Below are positions 1-12,600 of a stretch of DNA of 64,000 nucleotides, one piece after another (position 1 is the first letter of the stretch; every line of letters begins with the position of its first letter). The stretch comes from Botryosphaeria dothidea (lineage: Eukaryota > Ascomycota > Dothideomycetes > Botryosphaeriales > Botryosphaeriaceae), in the NCBI GenBank assembly GCA_011503125.2, contig WWBZ02000001.1:1550001-1614000 (forward strand), given 5' to 3'. A program made the translations under genes and the position numbers. The notes under the pieces are model-generated. The model saw only the letters and a list, made by a program, of their open reading frames with translations. It ran no database searches and was not told the origin of the DNA.

Positions 1-778
1 CCATGTGGTTGGAGTCGAGGCTTTTGATATAAGCGCTGGTCTCCTTGGCCCAATCGTAGATCACAGACTTGGAACCATTAGCTTCTGGCATGATTAAAAA
101 CAATATAGAGGCTGGTGCTTACGGTGTTGCAGCCATTGCAGCGGGGCTCGTTGGCCAACTCCCACGAGAAAATGGCCGTAGAGTTGGTGTAGCGAGAGAC
201 AACGGCCTTGATGTACTTCTTGTATTGAGCCTGGATGTCGGCGTTTGCATACCAGTCGGGGTTGGCCGAACCGCCGAATCTCTTCATGTAAGCGGCCATG
301 CCTCCATAATCAGTCCAGTTGTTGACGAAGTTGATGATCAACTTGATTCCCCGAGACTCAGCGGCCTTTACAACGTAGTCCAAACGCTGGAGACCATCGG
401 CACCGGTGTTGATGACCGGATCCTGACCAGCGACGAATGATTGATACCACACAGTACCTGTGGTTACATTAGAGGATTTCGGTGATTATGCATTTGGTGA
501 AACCTACCATCGGTAGGGACGGTGTTGACATCGTTGAAGCCCCAAATACGGAGGAGCTTAAGGCCAGATTCCTGGATGCGATCTAGCGCCGTGTCGATAT
601 CCGCATCACCCGTGGTAAAACCAAGCCAGTAGGAGTTTGTACCGGCGTAGTATTTGGTCACACCGTCAATATTGAACTTCAAGCCATCGACGTGGGCAAA
701 AGATGATTGACGTTTCATCGGGCTGGCAGCCACAAGGGTTGCAGCAGCAGTCAACCCAAGGATCGAAGAGTACTTCAT
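1..778 (-). CDS. Endo-1,4-beta-mannanase, GH5 family (partial, N-terminal part)
   Basis: Secreted hydrolase that would cleave beta-1,4-mannan in plant cell walls. Exons are 778-508, 457-123 and 67 to the left edge. The introns 507-458 and 122-68 both have GT-AG ends, and the first has a CTAATG branch-like site. The start is the Met opening a clear signal peptide ([19 protein letters not shown]) followed by a Lys-Arg site. About 224 residues are visible. They include the motif [12 protein letters not shown], whose Glu (about residue 194) is the acid/base catalyst position in GH5; the nucleophile Glu lies beyond the edge. The third-exon acceptor was chosen because it gives CNT-SVIYDW, the usual sequence in fungal mannanases. 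A TATA-like box lies about 75 bp upstream. There is no cellulose-binding module at the N-terminus. The family is well supported; mannan as substrate is inferred from family resemblance. Confidence 0.88.
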
Positions 779-850
779 TTTGGCTGAATGGTGTGATCGA
801 GAAGGAATGTACTGGAAAGCCTGCACAGTACTGTCCACAGCTTGGGCGAA

Positions 851-858
851 ATATATAA
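851..858 (-). promoter_or_regulatory. TATA-like box of the mannanase gene
   Basis: ATATATAA on the given strand, read as TTATATAT on the coding strand, 73 bp before the mannanase start codon. The position is suitable for a TATA element. This is sequence-only evidence. Confidence 0.45.
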
Positions 859-2105
859 TGAACGAACGCTAAGACTTGGTGTGATCCAAGAGAGGAAAGA
901 GTGGAACGCGCAGGAACTGAAGTGGTTGTCTTTGCGGACTTGCTGGGTCCGTTTCTTCCAGACAGTAGCGCCGGGTTTGTATAAGGAGTGGAGGCGAAAG
1001 GACTGGTGGACTGCCGAACCCCTCTCGTATACGGCTCCCCGGGAGCGAATCGCCACTAATAAGTTAAACATGCGTCACCAAGTGGGAAACTAATGAGTGG
1101 CAAGGTTCCCATCAGTAAACGCAAGCATCCAGGAACTTACCTGCAGCCCTTCCAAAATCCGGGGAAATTTCCATGAAACGCGGCTTTGATCGGACCTTGA
1201 AACAACGTGTGGATATCAACTCGACATTTTCCGAGCCGAAATTCGGTCACAGCATTCATCATGGCGGGAATCGCATCAACTCTAAAAGTTTAGGATTGGG
1301 CGCTAGAGACACCACAATAGCTTTTCGCAACTTCCGATTCTGGAGAGGATGGAGCGGAGAAGTCAATAATGGGCACACGCCGGGCGAGTAGCTCTGTGGC
1401 CAAGCGTAGCTTGTACCCAATGCCAACGGCGAGGCCGCAGCACTTGTACTGTAATGAGCTTCCGTGTCTGAAGTGGAATGGTCTGTCGATCTGGGGGCGG
1501 CTCTGAAGCAGAGCGGAGTTGGTGCGTTACAGCTTTGCCGGGTCGGCTAAGTGCAGCGGGCCTCACGTGACATGGCCTCAGCCTTTCTGTGAATACAAAT
1601 GCCGGGCGAGCTCGCTCATGGACTTGTATTATTATTCCGTGGCGTCATTCTCTGTACGGTGAGCAAGACCCCGGTCTGTTCCACAATCATCGTTTGCAGG
1701 GTCGAGGCGCTGGGCGTTTTCGTTCCCAGACTTCTTCACAGCCGCGGGCGGCTTGCATCCCCGTATCTTCAAGTCCTATTACAGGTGCGGAAAACAATCT
1801 TGGGGATTGACTGGATGTGATGGTAGTGTGGGTAAGTTGGCGCTAAAACTTGCAGCGAGGAGCAGCAACTTGCAGGTGGCCTGCTAGGCCCGAGGCCTCG
1901 AAAAGAGCGGCGTAGGATATTGGTCAATAGACTCTCGCAACTGCAAGTGCATATTCACCCATGCAAGACGAAGCATTCGTCCAAATGACTTCCCAAATTC
2001 CTAGGGAATATGATGTGCCCCTATCTTCTCAAATGGTATTGGTGGCGGGCGATAACCCCTCGCCCCGGGAGCTACTCGACAGCGGCAGCGCTTATGCAGC
2101 CTTCC

Positions 2106-2117
2106 TAGGGTTTAGGG
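2106..2117 (+). promoter_or_regulatory. Telo-box-like element TAGGGTTTAGGG
   Basis: Two tandem TAGGG units separated by TT, about 130 bp before the BLOC-1 subunit start codon. It resembles telomere-repeat-like promoter boxes, which are known sites for Myb-type telomere-binding factors. Function here is inferred only. Confidence 0.3.
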
Positions 2118-2135
2118 TCAGATGATCGCTGAGGG

Positions 2136-2147
2136 CGCATATATGCG
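2136..2147. promoter_or_regulatory. Perfect palindrome CGCATATATGCG in promoter
   Basis: A 12-bp perfect dyad with a TATATA-like core, about 100 bp before the start of the BLOC-1 subunit gene. It could be a TATA element or a dimeric factor site. Confidence 0.35.
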
Positions 2148-2248
2148 ATATAGCGCTCCTACCGCATTTATTTTGGACTTACTTCATTTTGCAGAATCTC
2201 AAGAACAGAATTCACTTCGGACGAATCCCAAGACCTACAAGCTGCAAC

Positions 2249-2635
2249 ATGTCCTCGCAAGGATCCTCTCAGACACCGGACGAGCAGCGTGTGGCCGAAG
2301 CCCGCGCGGCTGTAACGGCATCGCTCTCCTCTGTCGGCGGTTCAATGGACGCAGAAATGCGACAGCGGGCGGCAGACATACACGCAAACGCATCAGCCAT
2401 TGAGAAGCAGGAGAAGGAGTTGGCAAAGCAAACAGCGGCGCTGTCCAAGGAAAGCGACAAGTGGCAGAAGATGGCGGACCAGAACGTGAAAAAGCTCAAC
2501 GAGATGGGCGACCTGCAAAACTGGGCCGAGATGATCGAGCGCGACCTGCTGGTGGTGGAAGAAACGCTTCGGCTGGCGGAAGGTGAACCGGACCAAGAGA
2601 ACGCAAGCGGGACGAATGGATGGACACGAGGGTAA
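2249..2635 (+). CDS. BLOC1S1: BLOC-1 complex subunit 1 (BLOS1/GCN5L1-like)
   Basis: A 128-residue, intronless, mostly helical protein. The stretch from about residue 85, GDLQNWAEMIERDL, matches the conserved C-terminal GD-x-NWA-x-x-IE-x-D core of BLOC1S1. Residues 20-110 are rich in heptad-like Ala, Leu, Glu and Lys, as expected of a coiled-coil subunit. In animals and yeast the family belongs to BLOC-1, a cytosolic complex acting in endosomal and lysosome-related organelle trafficking. The start is the first ATG of the frame (CAACATGTC context); the frame stays open further upstream only through a TTG. The C-terminal 20 residues after the conserved core are polar and variable. The gene lies head-to-tail 970 bp before TOM1, with no sign of a functional link. 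Confidence 0.8.
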   Translation: MSSQGSSQTPDEQRVAEARAAVTASLSSVGGSMDAEMRQRAADIHANASAIEKQEKELAKQTAALSKESDKWQKMADQNVKKLNEMGDLQNWAEMIERDLLVVEETLRLAEGEPDQENASGTNGWTRG

Positions 2636-3608
2636 ACTGTTGGGCCGGTCCCCTCGGACCATTTTGTCACCTCCAACCAGCGCTCGACGCGTGCGACTTC
2701 CAGGTGGCATTGAAGGCGCAGATGTGGGCTTCGGCTGCAGCCTGAGGTTTCCCTTGATGCGCCCGGAGGGCTGCCGGCGCTCCACGGCGTCTCGCACGCG
2801 TCGCGACAGTCATTAGCTTTCGCGAATGCCATGCGCGCCATAACGGTGCTGTCTCTGCCTCTGCAATGTGTGATTGAGCGCCGCGTGCGCGTGAAGATTG
2901 CGTGTGGTGACGACCGCTGAATCAGCATGTAGCTTCATGCGGCAGCCTGGCGGTTTCCTTGGGTACTGGAGGTGCTGCCTTTGGTGACTGAGTCCGCTGC
3001 TCGTGCTGTGACCTCATCTGCCAGTGTTCTGCGACCGCCTGGCGCGGAGGCTCTTCGGTTATCCAACACGCTGTCGACCTCACAACGAAGAAGCACACGG
3101 CCAGCCCAACTTCCTCTGCACCCGCCTCCCCGCCACTCCCTCTTCATCATCCGACGCCATCGACACGAGCTGCGCCGTTCACTGCTGCACAAGGTCCGCG
3201 GTACAGACGCCAAAACTACGCGCGAGAGGACGCCTGCACAGTCCCTCTTTCGCCGTTGCAACCTTTGCCTGCTCGTCCCGACTGACACAATCCTGCGCCT
3301 TCCGCTCAACGGGCGCTTATTTGCACTTTGAGTCGCTGCGTCGGGCTCATTCCACCGCCTTCCAGCTTCAGGCACGCGCGTCTGTCATAATCTACACGCC
3401 TGCGCGAGAGCTTACCACTTTTTCCGCCCGTGCTTCACATTACCTTCCGCCGCCGCGACGCCCGCCAAGCCCGTCGACACAAGCCCGCCACCGACCCCAT
3501 CATAGGCGCATCACCGCGGATTGCTGCTGAGTGAGCCTCAGTGCTGTGTGAACTGGATCAAGCTATTCGGGTGCGGGAGGGTCAACCTTCCAGGCTGTGG
3601 TTGCGAAG
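2636..3608. other. Intergenic region and 5' leader of TOM1
   Basis: A pyrimidine-rich, CpG-rich stretch between the BLOC-1 subunit stop and the TOM1 start. Long open frames exist on both strands but have biased compositions and no recognised family; I read them as leader and promoter DNA. Confidence 0.5.
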
Positions 3609-6600
3609 ATGGGGAGGATAAAAAAGGTCGCAACATCCAAGCATGACGCGACTCTGGTACGTGCTCACTCCCTCGAGGCTTTGCGCTTTCAAAGCATCTA
3701 CTGACAAGGAACTATGACAGTCTCCGTACATTGCGGAGTTCATCAAGGAAACGCTTGCACTTCCGCTTCACAAGATACCCGCTCACCTGAGCTCCTTCCC
3801 CCGGCGATGGCCCTTCCCTCGAGGCGACCTGTACCACTGGATACCCGTACTGAACCGCTTCGACCGTATACTCGAGCTGTTTGTTGAGGAGTATAGCCTA
3901 GCCAGCGGTCCACAGGCGCAGCCCTTCGAGAGGCGTCTCCTACTCAAGGGCGATGCCGAGGAGGATAAGCAGCCGTCAGAGTCGCCTAATGCCGCCGGCC
4001 TCGATGCCGCCGGCTACACCGCGGAAGGTGACCGGGAGCTTCTGGAGCACATCCTGAGATTCACCAAGCTGCTACTGGAGAACTGTGGCAACCGGAGTTT
4101 GTATGCCAGCAGCGAGCACCTCAGCAAGCTTCTCAATACAACCTCCATCTCACTACTGAGGACAACACTGCGCCTGACACTGAGACTCGCGCAGCGCTAC
4201 CACACCTCGCGCGTACGGATGGGATCCAGTGCCACTGTTCAGACCAGCCTGCTTCAGAGCCACTACAACATCAACCTCGACAACCTTCTGAAGGTTGCAT
4301 TGCCTTTTGTGAAGGGTACCTCGCCGGCCTCTAGCAAGGGCAAAGAGAAGCTTCCACTGGGTTCGAGTTCGGATGACTCAACAGACAAAGTCCAAGTGGC
4401 GGATTTGGTGGGCAAAGTCAAGGTCGAGGACTTCCCGCCTGCGTTACGCGAAGAGTGGGGCAGCGTTTTCTTGTCTTATTACGAGACGAGTGCCACAACG
4501 AAAGAAGACGCCAACAAGCCATCGTCACATGAGCCGTTCGGCAGTCCTGGGGGCCCAAGCACGCCGACTCCTGTACGTCGGACATCGACACTTGGTCCTC
4601 ACGCTACGCCCAGGCAGAACCGCACTGCGCAAGCAGAGCAGTCTCCTCGTACTCCGGTTACCCCGACTGCTCAACATGACTCGTCTCGGCCTCCAGGTCC
4701 GAAGTACCTGGAGATTCCCTACCGGGAGATATCCTCCCAACCTGCATACGAGATCATGAAGAGTTACATGCACGATGTGCCTGAGGATACCCGGTACGAA
4801 CTTCTCCACAGGGTCAGGGTTGCACAATCATTGGCCTCGAAAAGAGCAGCTCGTGAGGACATTATAGCTATCCGGCTGCTTGCCATCTCTAACCTGGCCT
4901 ATGTTCACCCAGAGACGACATTCCACCAGAAGATCGGCCAACAGGACGCCGATGAACCCCGGCCGTTGCAGCTCGCCTATCAGCTTGCTGAGTTGATTCA
5001 TCCTCCAACAGATGGTCAGCTGGGTGCTTCACGAGAACTTCAGACCACGGCTTTATGCGCTCTGGAGGCCTTGACAAAGCACAAGAATAAGGGTGCAGAT
5101 CTTACCTCCGCTTTAAGTCTCAACGTCAATCATGGTGTTCTTTTTTACGTCGCTCGCAAGGCAGTCGCTGAACTCACTCGTGACGACGGGCCTGGTGACT
5201 CTCTCGAGGACGATGAGTGGCGCGAGTCCTTATTCACGCTACTCACCAGCATTCCCGGCCAGGTCACGCGCACAGGAGAGAGCATGGTTGCTGCTGGACT
5301 ATTCGACATTTTCGTAGAAGTACTCACACTTCGCACCCAGAGAGCTGAACGCTATTATTCTCGTGTATTGAGCTTTTTGGACACTTTTGCCTTCAACCTC
5401 CGCGATGCATTCCAAGCATTTGTCCAAGCCAAAGGTCTGGATGCGATCGCTGATCTCGCTGGACATGAAGTTGAGACTGCTTTCTCCCGGGCTGAGCGCG
5501 GGGAGGGGATGCCCGAACAGTACAAGACCCAGCATACAGACTACAAAATCGCATACTATCCTCAGCAGACTCTCCGCTGGCTGTTCAAGTTCATTAGTCA
5601 TATGATGACGCACGGCGGCGGCGGCATCGATCGCCTTCTGCGGAACCTGATGGACTCTCCCCAACTTCTAGCAGGTCTTCGCACTGTTTTGGCTGAGGCC
5701 CCAATTTTCGGTAGCACTGTCTGGAGCATGACCGTCAATATTCTCGCGAACTTTATCCACCACGAACCCACGAGCTATGCAATCATTGCCGAGGCTGGGT
5801 TGAGCAAGACTTTCTTGGAGACGGTTACCCAAAGGCCTATCGAAGAGAAGCCTGCGGAGGCGCCGACTACTGAAATAGTTGCGGAAGTGCCGTCCCAATC
5901 AGACGCACCTGTTGTTGCTACTGAAGGAAAGAAGTCAGATGATCAGGATCCCAACCCTATCACAACTGGCATCCTCCCAGTGGCAGAGGCGATCGCTTCG
6001 GTCCCTCCGGCTTTTGGTGCCATCTGCTTGACTGAGGCTGGTATCAACCTGTTCAAGAGCTCAACGGCCCTTGAAAGCTTCTTCGAGATTTTCACCAGTC
6101 CTGCTCATATCAAAGCAGTCGAAATAGATTCGGACACAACACAAACGCTCGGCTCTTCTTTCGATGAGCTAGTTCGTCACCACCCTGCTCTCAAACCGGC
6201 AATTCTTGCTTCAGTTAAAAAGATGGTCGCACGCGTCAGTAAGCTCTGCTTCGAAAGAGCTCAGATCAAGGGTGTCGGAGCCAAGCTTTGGGTTGAGGAT
6301 AGCAATGGTAAACTCCTCGTCTCTGGAGGGCGTAAGGCTCTCTGGGGAAGGGAAGGCACTCGACACCAACAAGCTCGCGAACAGTCCGGTCAAGTTACAA
6401 GTCAAGGCGGTGATGTGGAAATGACGGATGTTGGTACTTCTGCCACCTCTGTCCAATCCGCGAACGCCGATGTGTCGATCGATGAAGTGGTCGAGCATGA
6501 AGATTCTAAGGACGGACCCACCACCATGCAGTTTGTTACGGCCACCTGCAAGTTCTTGGAAGGATTCTTCATCAACGAATCCCTCTGTGCCGCATTTATT

Positions 6601-9600
6601 GAACAAGGTGGCCTGGAATTCGTGCTTGATTTCGGGACGTTGCCTTGCCTACCGTACAACTTCCAAGATTTCTACGCTATCGGGGAGGACTTCGGTCGCG
6701 TCATCCAGATGCTCGTTGAACAGAAGCCCCACCTTGCTCTGCCCTCTTTGATCAGGCGCTTCCAAGCCGCTTGTGACGACTTGGAACCTTTCATGCAAAA
6801 TGAGCGCCAGTCCGCTTACCTGTCCGTGTTCACGGGCGCCAACGCCGGTGCGGATGTTGATTCTACCATTGCGGCCAATGGCACGCGTTTTGCAAAGGCA
6901 CTTGTCACCGTCCTCACCCTCTCCAATGCACTCACTGCGACATTCCAAGCGTCGATCTACAATCATCGCGGGGGTCACAACATCTTCTCTTTGGTCAACA
7001 TGGGGGATATGTACGCCCGTCTAATCGATAGTCTTGGTAGGTTGCAGCGAAGCTGCGTTTGGGAGGAGATTCTCCTTCAGAAGGAGATGCCTGCAGAATG
7101 GGAGAAGAGCACGAGGGTCAAGAGTAGTGGCTTTCACACAGACGAAGCAAACAAAGTCCTTCGTTTGACCAACCCCCACGGTCCGGAGGAAACCAGCGAG
7201 AATGCGGAAACCACTGACGGACCTGGGCAGCAGTTGAGCAGAGCTAACAGCGGTGAAGGTAGTGTTGCTCAGGCCAGTGCGACCCTTGACAAGTCATCTG
7301 CACAATACAAGAATACGAAGATCTTGCGATATCTGCTCAGCCAAGTTCCAACTGCTATCACTCCATTCCTTCAAGCACTGGGTAGGTGCCTTCTCTTCAG
7401 GAGGACACAGGACCAATACCAGAAGCAGAATGCGTACGTTGTCGCAGATCAGCTCGCAAAACTTGCCATGGACCAGCTTAGTTATGAAATTCCTAAGCAA
7501 AGTGCCAACGCTAAGGACCGGTATGCCTACTGGATTGTCATCCTGACATCTATTTCTCAAATACTTATCGAGGGAAGCATGGAGCGCAACCCCCCGCACA
7601 TGCTGACCTTGATTCTCTACTCTTTCCAAAACCAAGGCGGTCTCGATCAATTGAGTGAGATTCTTGGGTCTTTCTTTGAGGAGGCTAGAGGGATCATCGA
7701 GAAGAACGACAGCCAAGAGCTCCCTGAGGATCTGCAGGGCTTGATGAACCTGGCGCTGGGCGGCATCAAGATCATTCTGACTTTATACGCACACATGGTC
7801 AACCCTAAATGTGTCAACGACGCGCATCAGACAAACTCGATGAACACACGCGATCGGAGCAGACCTCGAGGTGACTCTTTCTTCCCTTCACAGTTCCTCG
7901 TTGAATTGCGGATGGCCGTTATCAAGCCCGTCGAAAAGATATGGAACTCGGAGCTCATGAATAAGGCAACGACATCCATCGTCAAGAATCTCGTTGAAAT
8001 ACTTCGAATTGTCCTTGACGGTGAGGGCGAGAACGAGGCTTTCAAACGCACGGACAATCCTCCCGCCAGGTCAAGATTCTCGTACAAGCCTTGGAAGCCA
8101 CGTAATCTCGAGCATGTGGAGACCCTCAAGCGAGACGGTTACGAGGAGGGCCTGGCGAAGGAGGCCCAGTATCGTACCTACGACAATGCGACCGCGGCTA
8201 GGGAGTACTGCAACGCGGCCAAGAATGACCCTCGTTTCGAAAGGAATCCAGTACCTCCCTATGAAACCGAGCTGCTGAAGTCAACTAGCCAGAGCCAGAC
8301 CCCGTCAACCTCTACCACTCCTCGCCTAACCGCGGAGAGTGAAGACGAGTCCGAGGAACCAGGCTCCCAGTCTGTAGTCATGTCAGATGCTCAGCCATCC
8401 GCAAGTGAGGTCCTTAACAGCTCTGTCTTCATTCCTCATGCCCTTAGACAGTCTTCGTGGGCTCACGGTACGGACACCACACAGCCTGAGAGTGGCAGCT
8501 ATGTCAGGGTTGAGGACCTCGAGGACGCGAGATCCGAGATCCGTAAGAACGTCATCGACCGTGCACTGGAGGTTGTCGATGTCCACGAAGACGTTACCTT
8601 CGAACTTGCGGACCTGATATCAGCAGCGGTGGCAAAGTCAGCTGACGCTTCAAGTATGCGCACTGAGATTGGTGAGACACTGGTCAACGCGCTCATCTCC
8701 CTGCAATCAGAGGAAGATCTCAAGCCCATCGGCAAGAAGATCGCATCTTACGCTCATCTACTCGCCCTAATCCTCCAGGAGCGTGAATTCTACAACGCTA
8801 CTTTGCCCCAACTCAAAGAGTTCTTTTCTCAACTGCTTGGTTTTATCAAGACCTCGCCCGACCAACGAGGAGAAGAGTCTTCACCTTGGATTGGACACAT
8901 CCTCCTCATCATTGAGCGCCTACTTGCCGATGATGCGCAACCTTTCCAGATCCAATGGACTCCTCCCAGGGATGACGAGCTCGAGGACGAGCCAAATTCT
9001 ATTCTCGAGCTGCCCGAGCCGGTTGTGCCAACGGATGACAAGCGCGAGTTGTTCAACGCCATTGTAGATGTACTTCCTCGCATCGGCAAAGACGAGTCCC
9101 TAGCGCTCTCGGTGGCTCGTGTCCTGGTTATCCTTACAAGGCATAGGCCACTTGCAACGAAGTTAGGAGAGAAGCGCAATCTGCAGCGTCTGTTCGTCAT
9201 GGTCAAGCAGCTCAGCGGTCTCACGAATGAGAGATTGCAAAGCGCGTTCATGTCGATCCTCCGCCACATCGTTGAAGATGATGAGACGATCAGGCAGATC
9301 ATGAGAACTGAGATCAAGGCACTTTTCAAGGAAAAAGGCAACCGTCCCCGTGGCGGCCCTCAACAGATGGACACCAGTGCCTACGTTCGAGCCCTCTGGC
9401 ATCTTGCCGACCGTAGCCCTGAGATTTTCGTGGAGGTCACTAATGAGAAGTTGAAACTCACCGCTTACGCGCGAGAGCCGCGGGCTCAGAATTTCCTCGA
9501 GCTCAAGGACGAAGAAGCTCCCGCCGACAAAGAGGCTGAAAAGGTTAGTACAGAAGGCGATCAGTCTGCTGAATCTTCGAAGGCTACAGAGATTGTCAAG

Positions 9601-12600
9601 CCCTCGACCGAGGTACAGACGAAGGCCGAACCAGAGAAGACGAAAACCTCGGACATCAAGCCCCCGGTCATTGAGAACCCAGATGGTGTCATTCACTACT
9701 TGCTTTGTGAACTTCTCACCTACAAGGACGTAGACGACAAGGAGCCTACCTCTGCGCCTACCGAACAGCCGAAGGATGCTCCCTCGACCACTGATGTGGA
9801 GATGATGGATAGCGTAGATCGTGCTACGCCTGGAACGCCCGGTAGCTCGACGTCCACTCCTGCAGCTGCCCCAGAGCAAAAGAAGCCCGAAAAGCCAACT
9901 TTCAAGGCTGATCAGAATCCCATCTTCATTTACCGGTGCTTTATCCTGCAGTGCCTCACAGAACTTCTGTCTTGCTACAACAAGACCAAGGTTGAGTTTG
10001 TCACGTTCTCTCGACAGGCTGACCCTCAGGCTATGACTCCCTCAAAGCCTCGTTCGACCGTTCTAAGGTATATGCTCGAGAACATTGTCCCAGTCGGTAC
10101 TTTGGCACATGCAGAGGATATTGCCTTCAAGAAGAAGTGCGCAACCTCGAACTGGGCGATTTCCGTCATTGTTGCTCTCTGCCAGAAGACTGGCGAGCGT
10201 CGCTCTCCCAAGGGCCGCGATGCCAAAGAGGAAGATGAGCCCGAATTGCTCTTTGTCCGCAAGTTCGTTCTTGAGCACGCTTTGAAAGCTTTCAAGGACG
10301 CCAATTCGTCGTCTGAAGCGCTGGATATGAAGTATTCCCGCTTGCTAAACCTCGCCGATCTTTTCCATCGCATGCTCTATGGTAAGCCTACGAACAGTTC
10401 CAGCAGTTTCCCAGTCGACATGATCGTTGCTTCCCAAAAACAACTCGCACGAATCATGTACGAGAAGAACTTCATCACCACCTTGACGACGGCAATTGCC
10501 GACATCGATCTCAATTTTCCGAACGCCAAGCGCGCCGTGAAGTACATTCTCCGCCCTATCAAACTCCTCACACAGACCGCGATTGAATTGAGCGTAAATG
10601 CCGAAATTTCTGGCGCTCCTGGTCAAGTCGACGAGGATGAGATCTCGACGGCTTCCTCGGTATCAGACATGGATGAGTTCCGCGAAGAAACTCCGGATCT
10701 CTTCCGTAACTCCACCCTCGCGATGTTCGACCCCAGCAGGGAAGAGGAGACCGAATCTGAAGAATCTGATGAAGATGACGACGAGGACATGTACGGTGAT
10801 GAGTACGGTGACGAGATGGAGTATGAGGAGGAGATGGATCACGATGACGGTGATGTGGTCAGTGACGAGGATGAAGAAATCGAAGGCATGGGCGATATCG
10901 AGGGCCTGCCTGGAGATGTCGGTGACGATGTGGAAATCGTTATCGAGGGAGAAGATGGCGAAGGTATGTCCGATGACGACGATGACTCGGCGGACATGGA
11001 TGAAGACGACGACGATGACCCCGACGACGATGAGGACATCGAGGAGGTTATGGACGACATGGACGAAGTCACCGGCGACGATATCAATGGCAGCCTCAAT
11101 GGAGACGAAGATGACGAATGGGCAAGCGAAGATGATGACGAGGGTGACGATTACGACCAAGACGGCGCCGATGAGCATGGCCCACCTGGCATCGATAACC
11201 TTGTCCGCATTCTCGATGGTCAGGGACCCCCGGGTCTGCTCGAGCACCTCCAGGGCGACATGATGGACATGGAACATGAGGGTTACCTCGACGATGATAT
11301 GCAGGAGGATGAAGGTATGATTTCACAATTACCATCAGCGAGATGGCCTATCGTCCGTAATAGGCTGACTTCTGGACCAGACGAGGAAGATGATGAGGAA
11401 GATTACGATGAAGACGATATCGCCTACGAGGCTGGGCTTGAAGGTTTGCCGCCACGTGAAACACGACGCTTGTCCCTGCAGCGCTTACTGAGAGCTCTAG
11501 ATGATGAAGATGGCTTGCCTGATCCTGCGTGGGATTGGGGCGCTCCCCCAGAATTCCGTGGACATCACCATCACCATCACCACCACCGTGGTATTCTTGG
11601 CGTTAATCCATTCTCGTTCATTCCGCCTGCCGGCCTTGACCGTCACCTCGGTAAGTCCAGATTCCACGACAGCTATTCAGTTCATACTGACACATTTAAG
11701 TCCCAGCCTATAGACCTCCCCGTCCTACCCAGCGCGGGGCTGACGATGGTACAAATCCTCTTCTCCAACGCTCTGGCCGTCCTTCGTCAGGCCAGGGTGC
11801 CGCTGGAGGCCGTCGTGGTACGATGTCTGATTGGGTCCACGCCATGGACGGCATGCGGCCTGGTCGCCTCCTTGGACCTGGTGGTGATACCCCTGTTTCG
11901 TTCATCAACAACCTTCTCAACATCATGAGCCACGGTTCGGCCACCATCCAGCAGGATGGCATTACGGTCACTGTTGAGGGCATGTTCCCAGGTGATCCTG
12001 GTTTCCCAGGAGGTCCATTCGATGCCTTTGCACGCCGCGATCGCCGGGGTCTAGACAACCCATCCCGCTCGTCTCGTGATGATCCGGCTCAGGCAGTCTC
12101 ATTTGTTCCGACCCTTACGACCGTGCGCTGGCAAGAGGAAGGTCGCCTGCTTTTTGGCAGTCTTGCTCCGGATAAGTCGCTCCGCCTTGTCAATGCCATC
12201 CTTAGGTTGCTGGTTCCTCCGGCGATCCGCGCTGCCAAGGACGCCGAGCGTAAAGAACGTGAGGAGCGTGAGGCTCGAGAGAAAGAGCAAAAGGAGAAGG
12301 AGGAGCGTGAACGTAAGGAACGTGAGGAAAGAGAGGCTAGAGAGAGGGAGCAGAGGGAAAGGGAGGAGCGCGAACGGAAGGAACAGGAGGAGAGAGAGGC
12401 TGAGAGACAGGCTCAAGAACAACCCGCTGAAGCCACAGTGGAGGATCAGCCGATGGAGGACGTGGAGACTCCTCAGCCCGCTGCTACTGAAGAAGGGGCT
12501 CAAGGTGAGGGCTCAGAACAGCGCAACCGCGTCGTTGCAAACATCCGCGGACGCCAAGTCGACATCACAGATCTCGGCATCGATCTGGAATACCTTGAGG

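Larger units (their letters stand above)
859..2248. other. Intergenic region between mannanase and BLOC-1 subunit genes
   Basis: Divergent intergenic stretch with no recognisable gene; the open frames are short and unlike known proteins. Near its right end are a double telomere-like repeat and a perfect 12-bp palindrome, listed separately, in the promoter of the following gene. Confidence 0.6.

Noticed and set aside
3024..3530. 168-codon open frame upstream of TOM1
   Set aside because: Composition is Pro/Ser/Arg-rich with no family resemblance and it lies in the expected leader; no splice link to TOM1 is needed.
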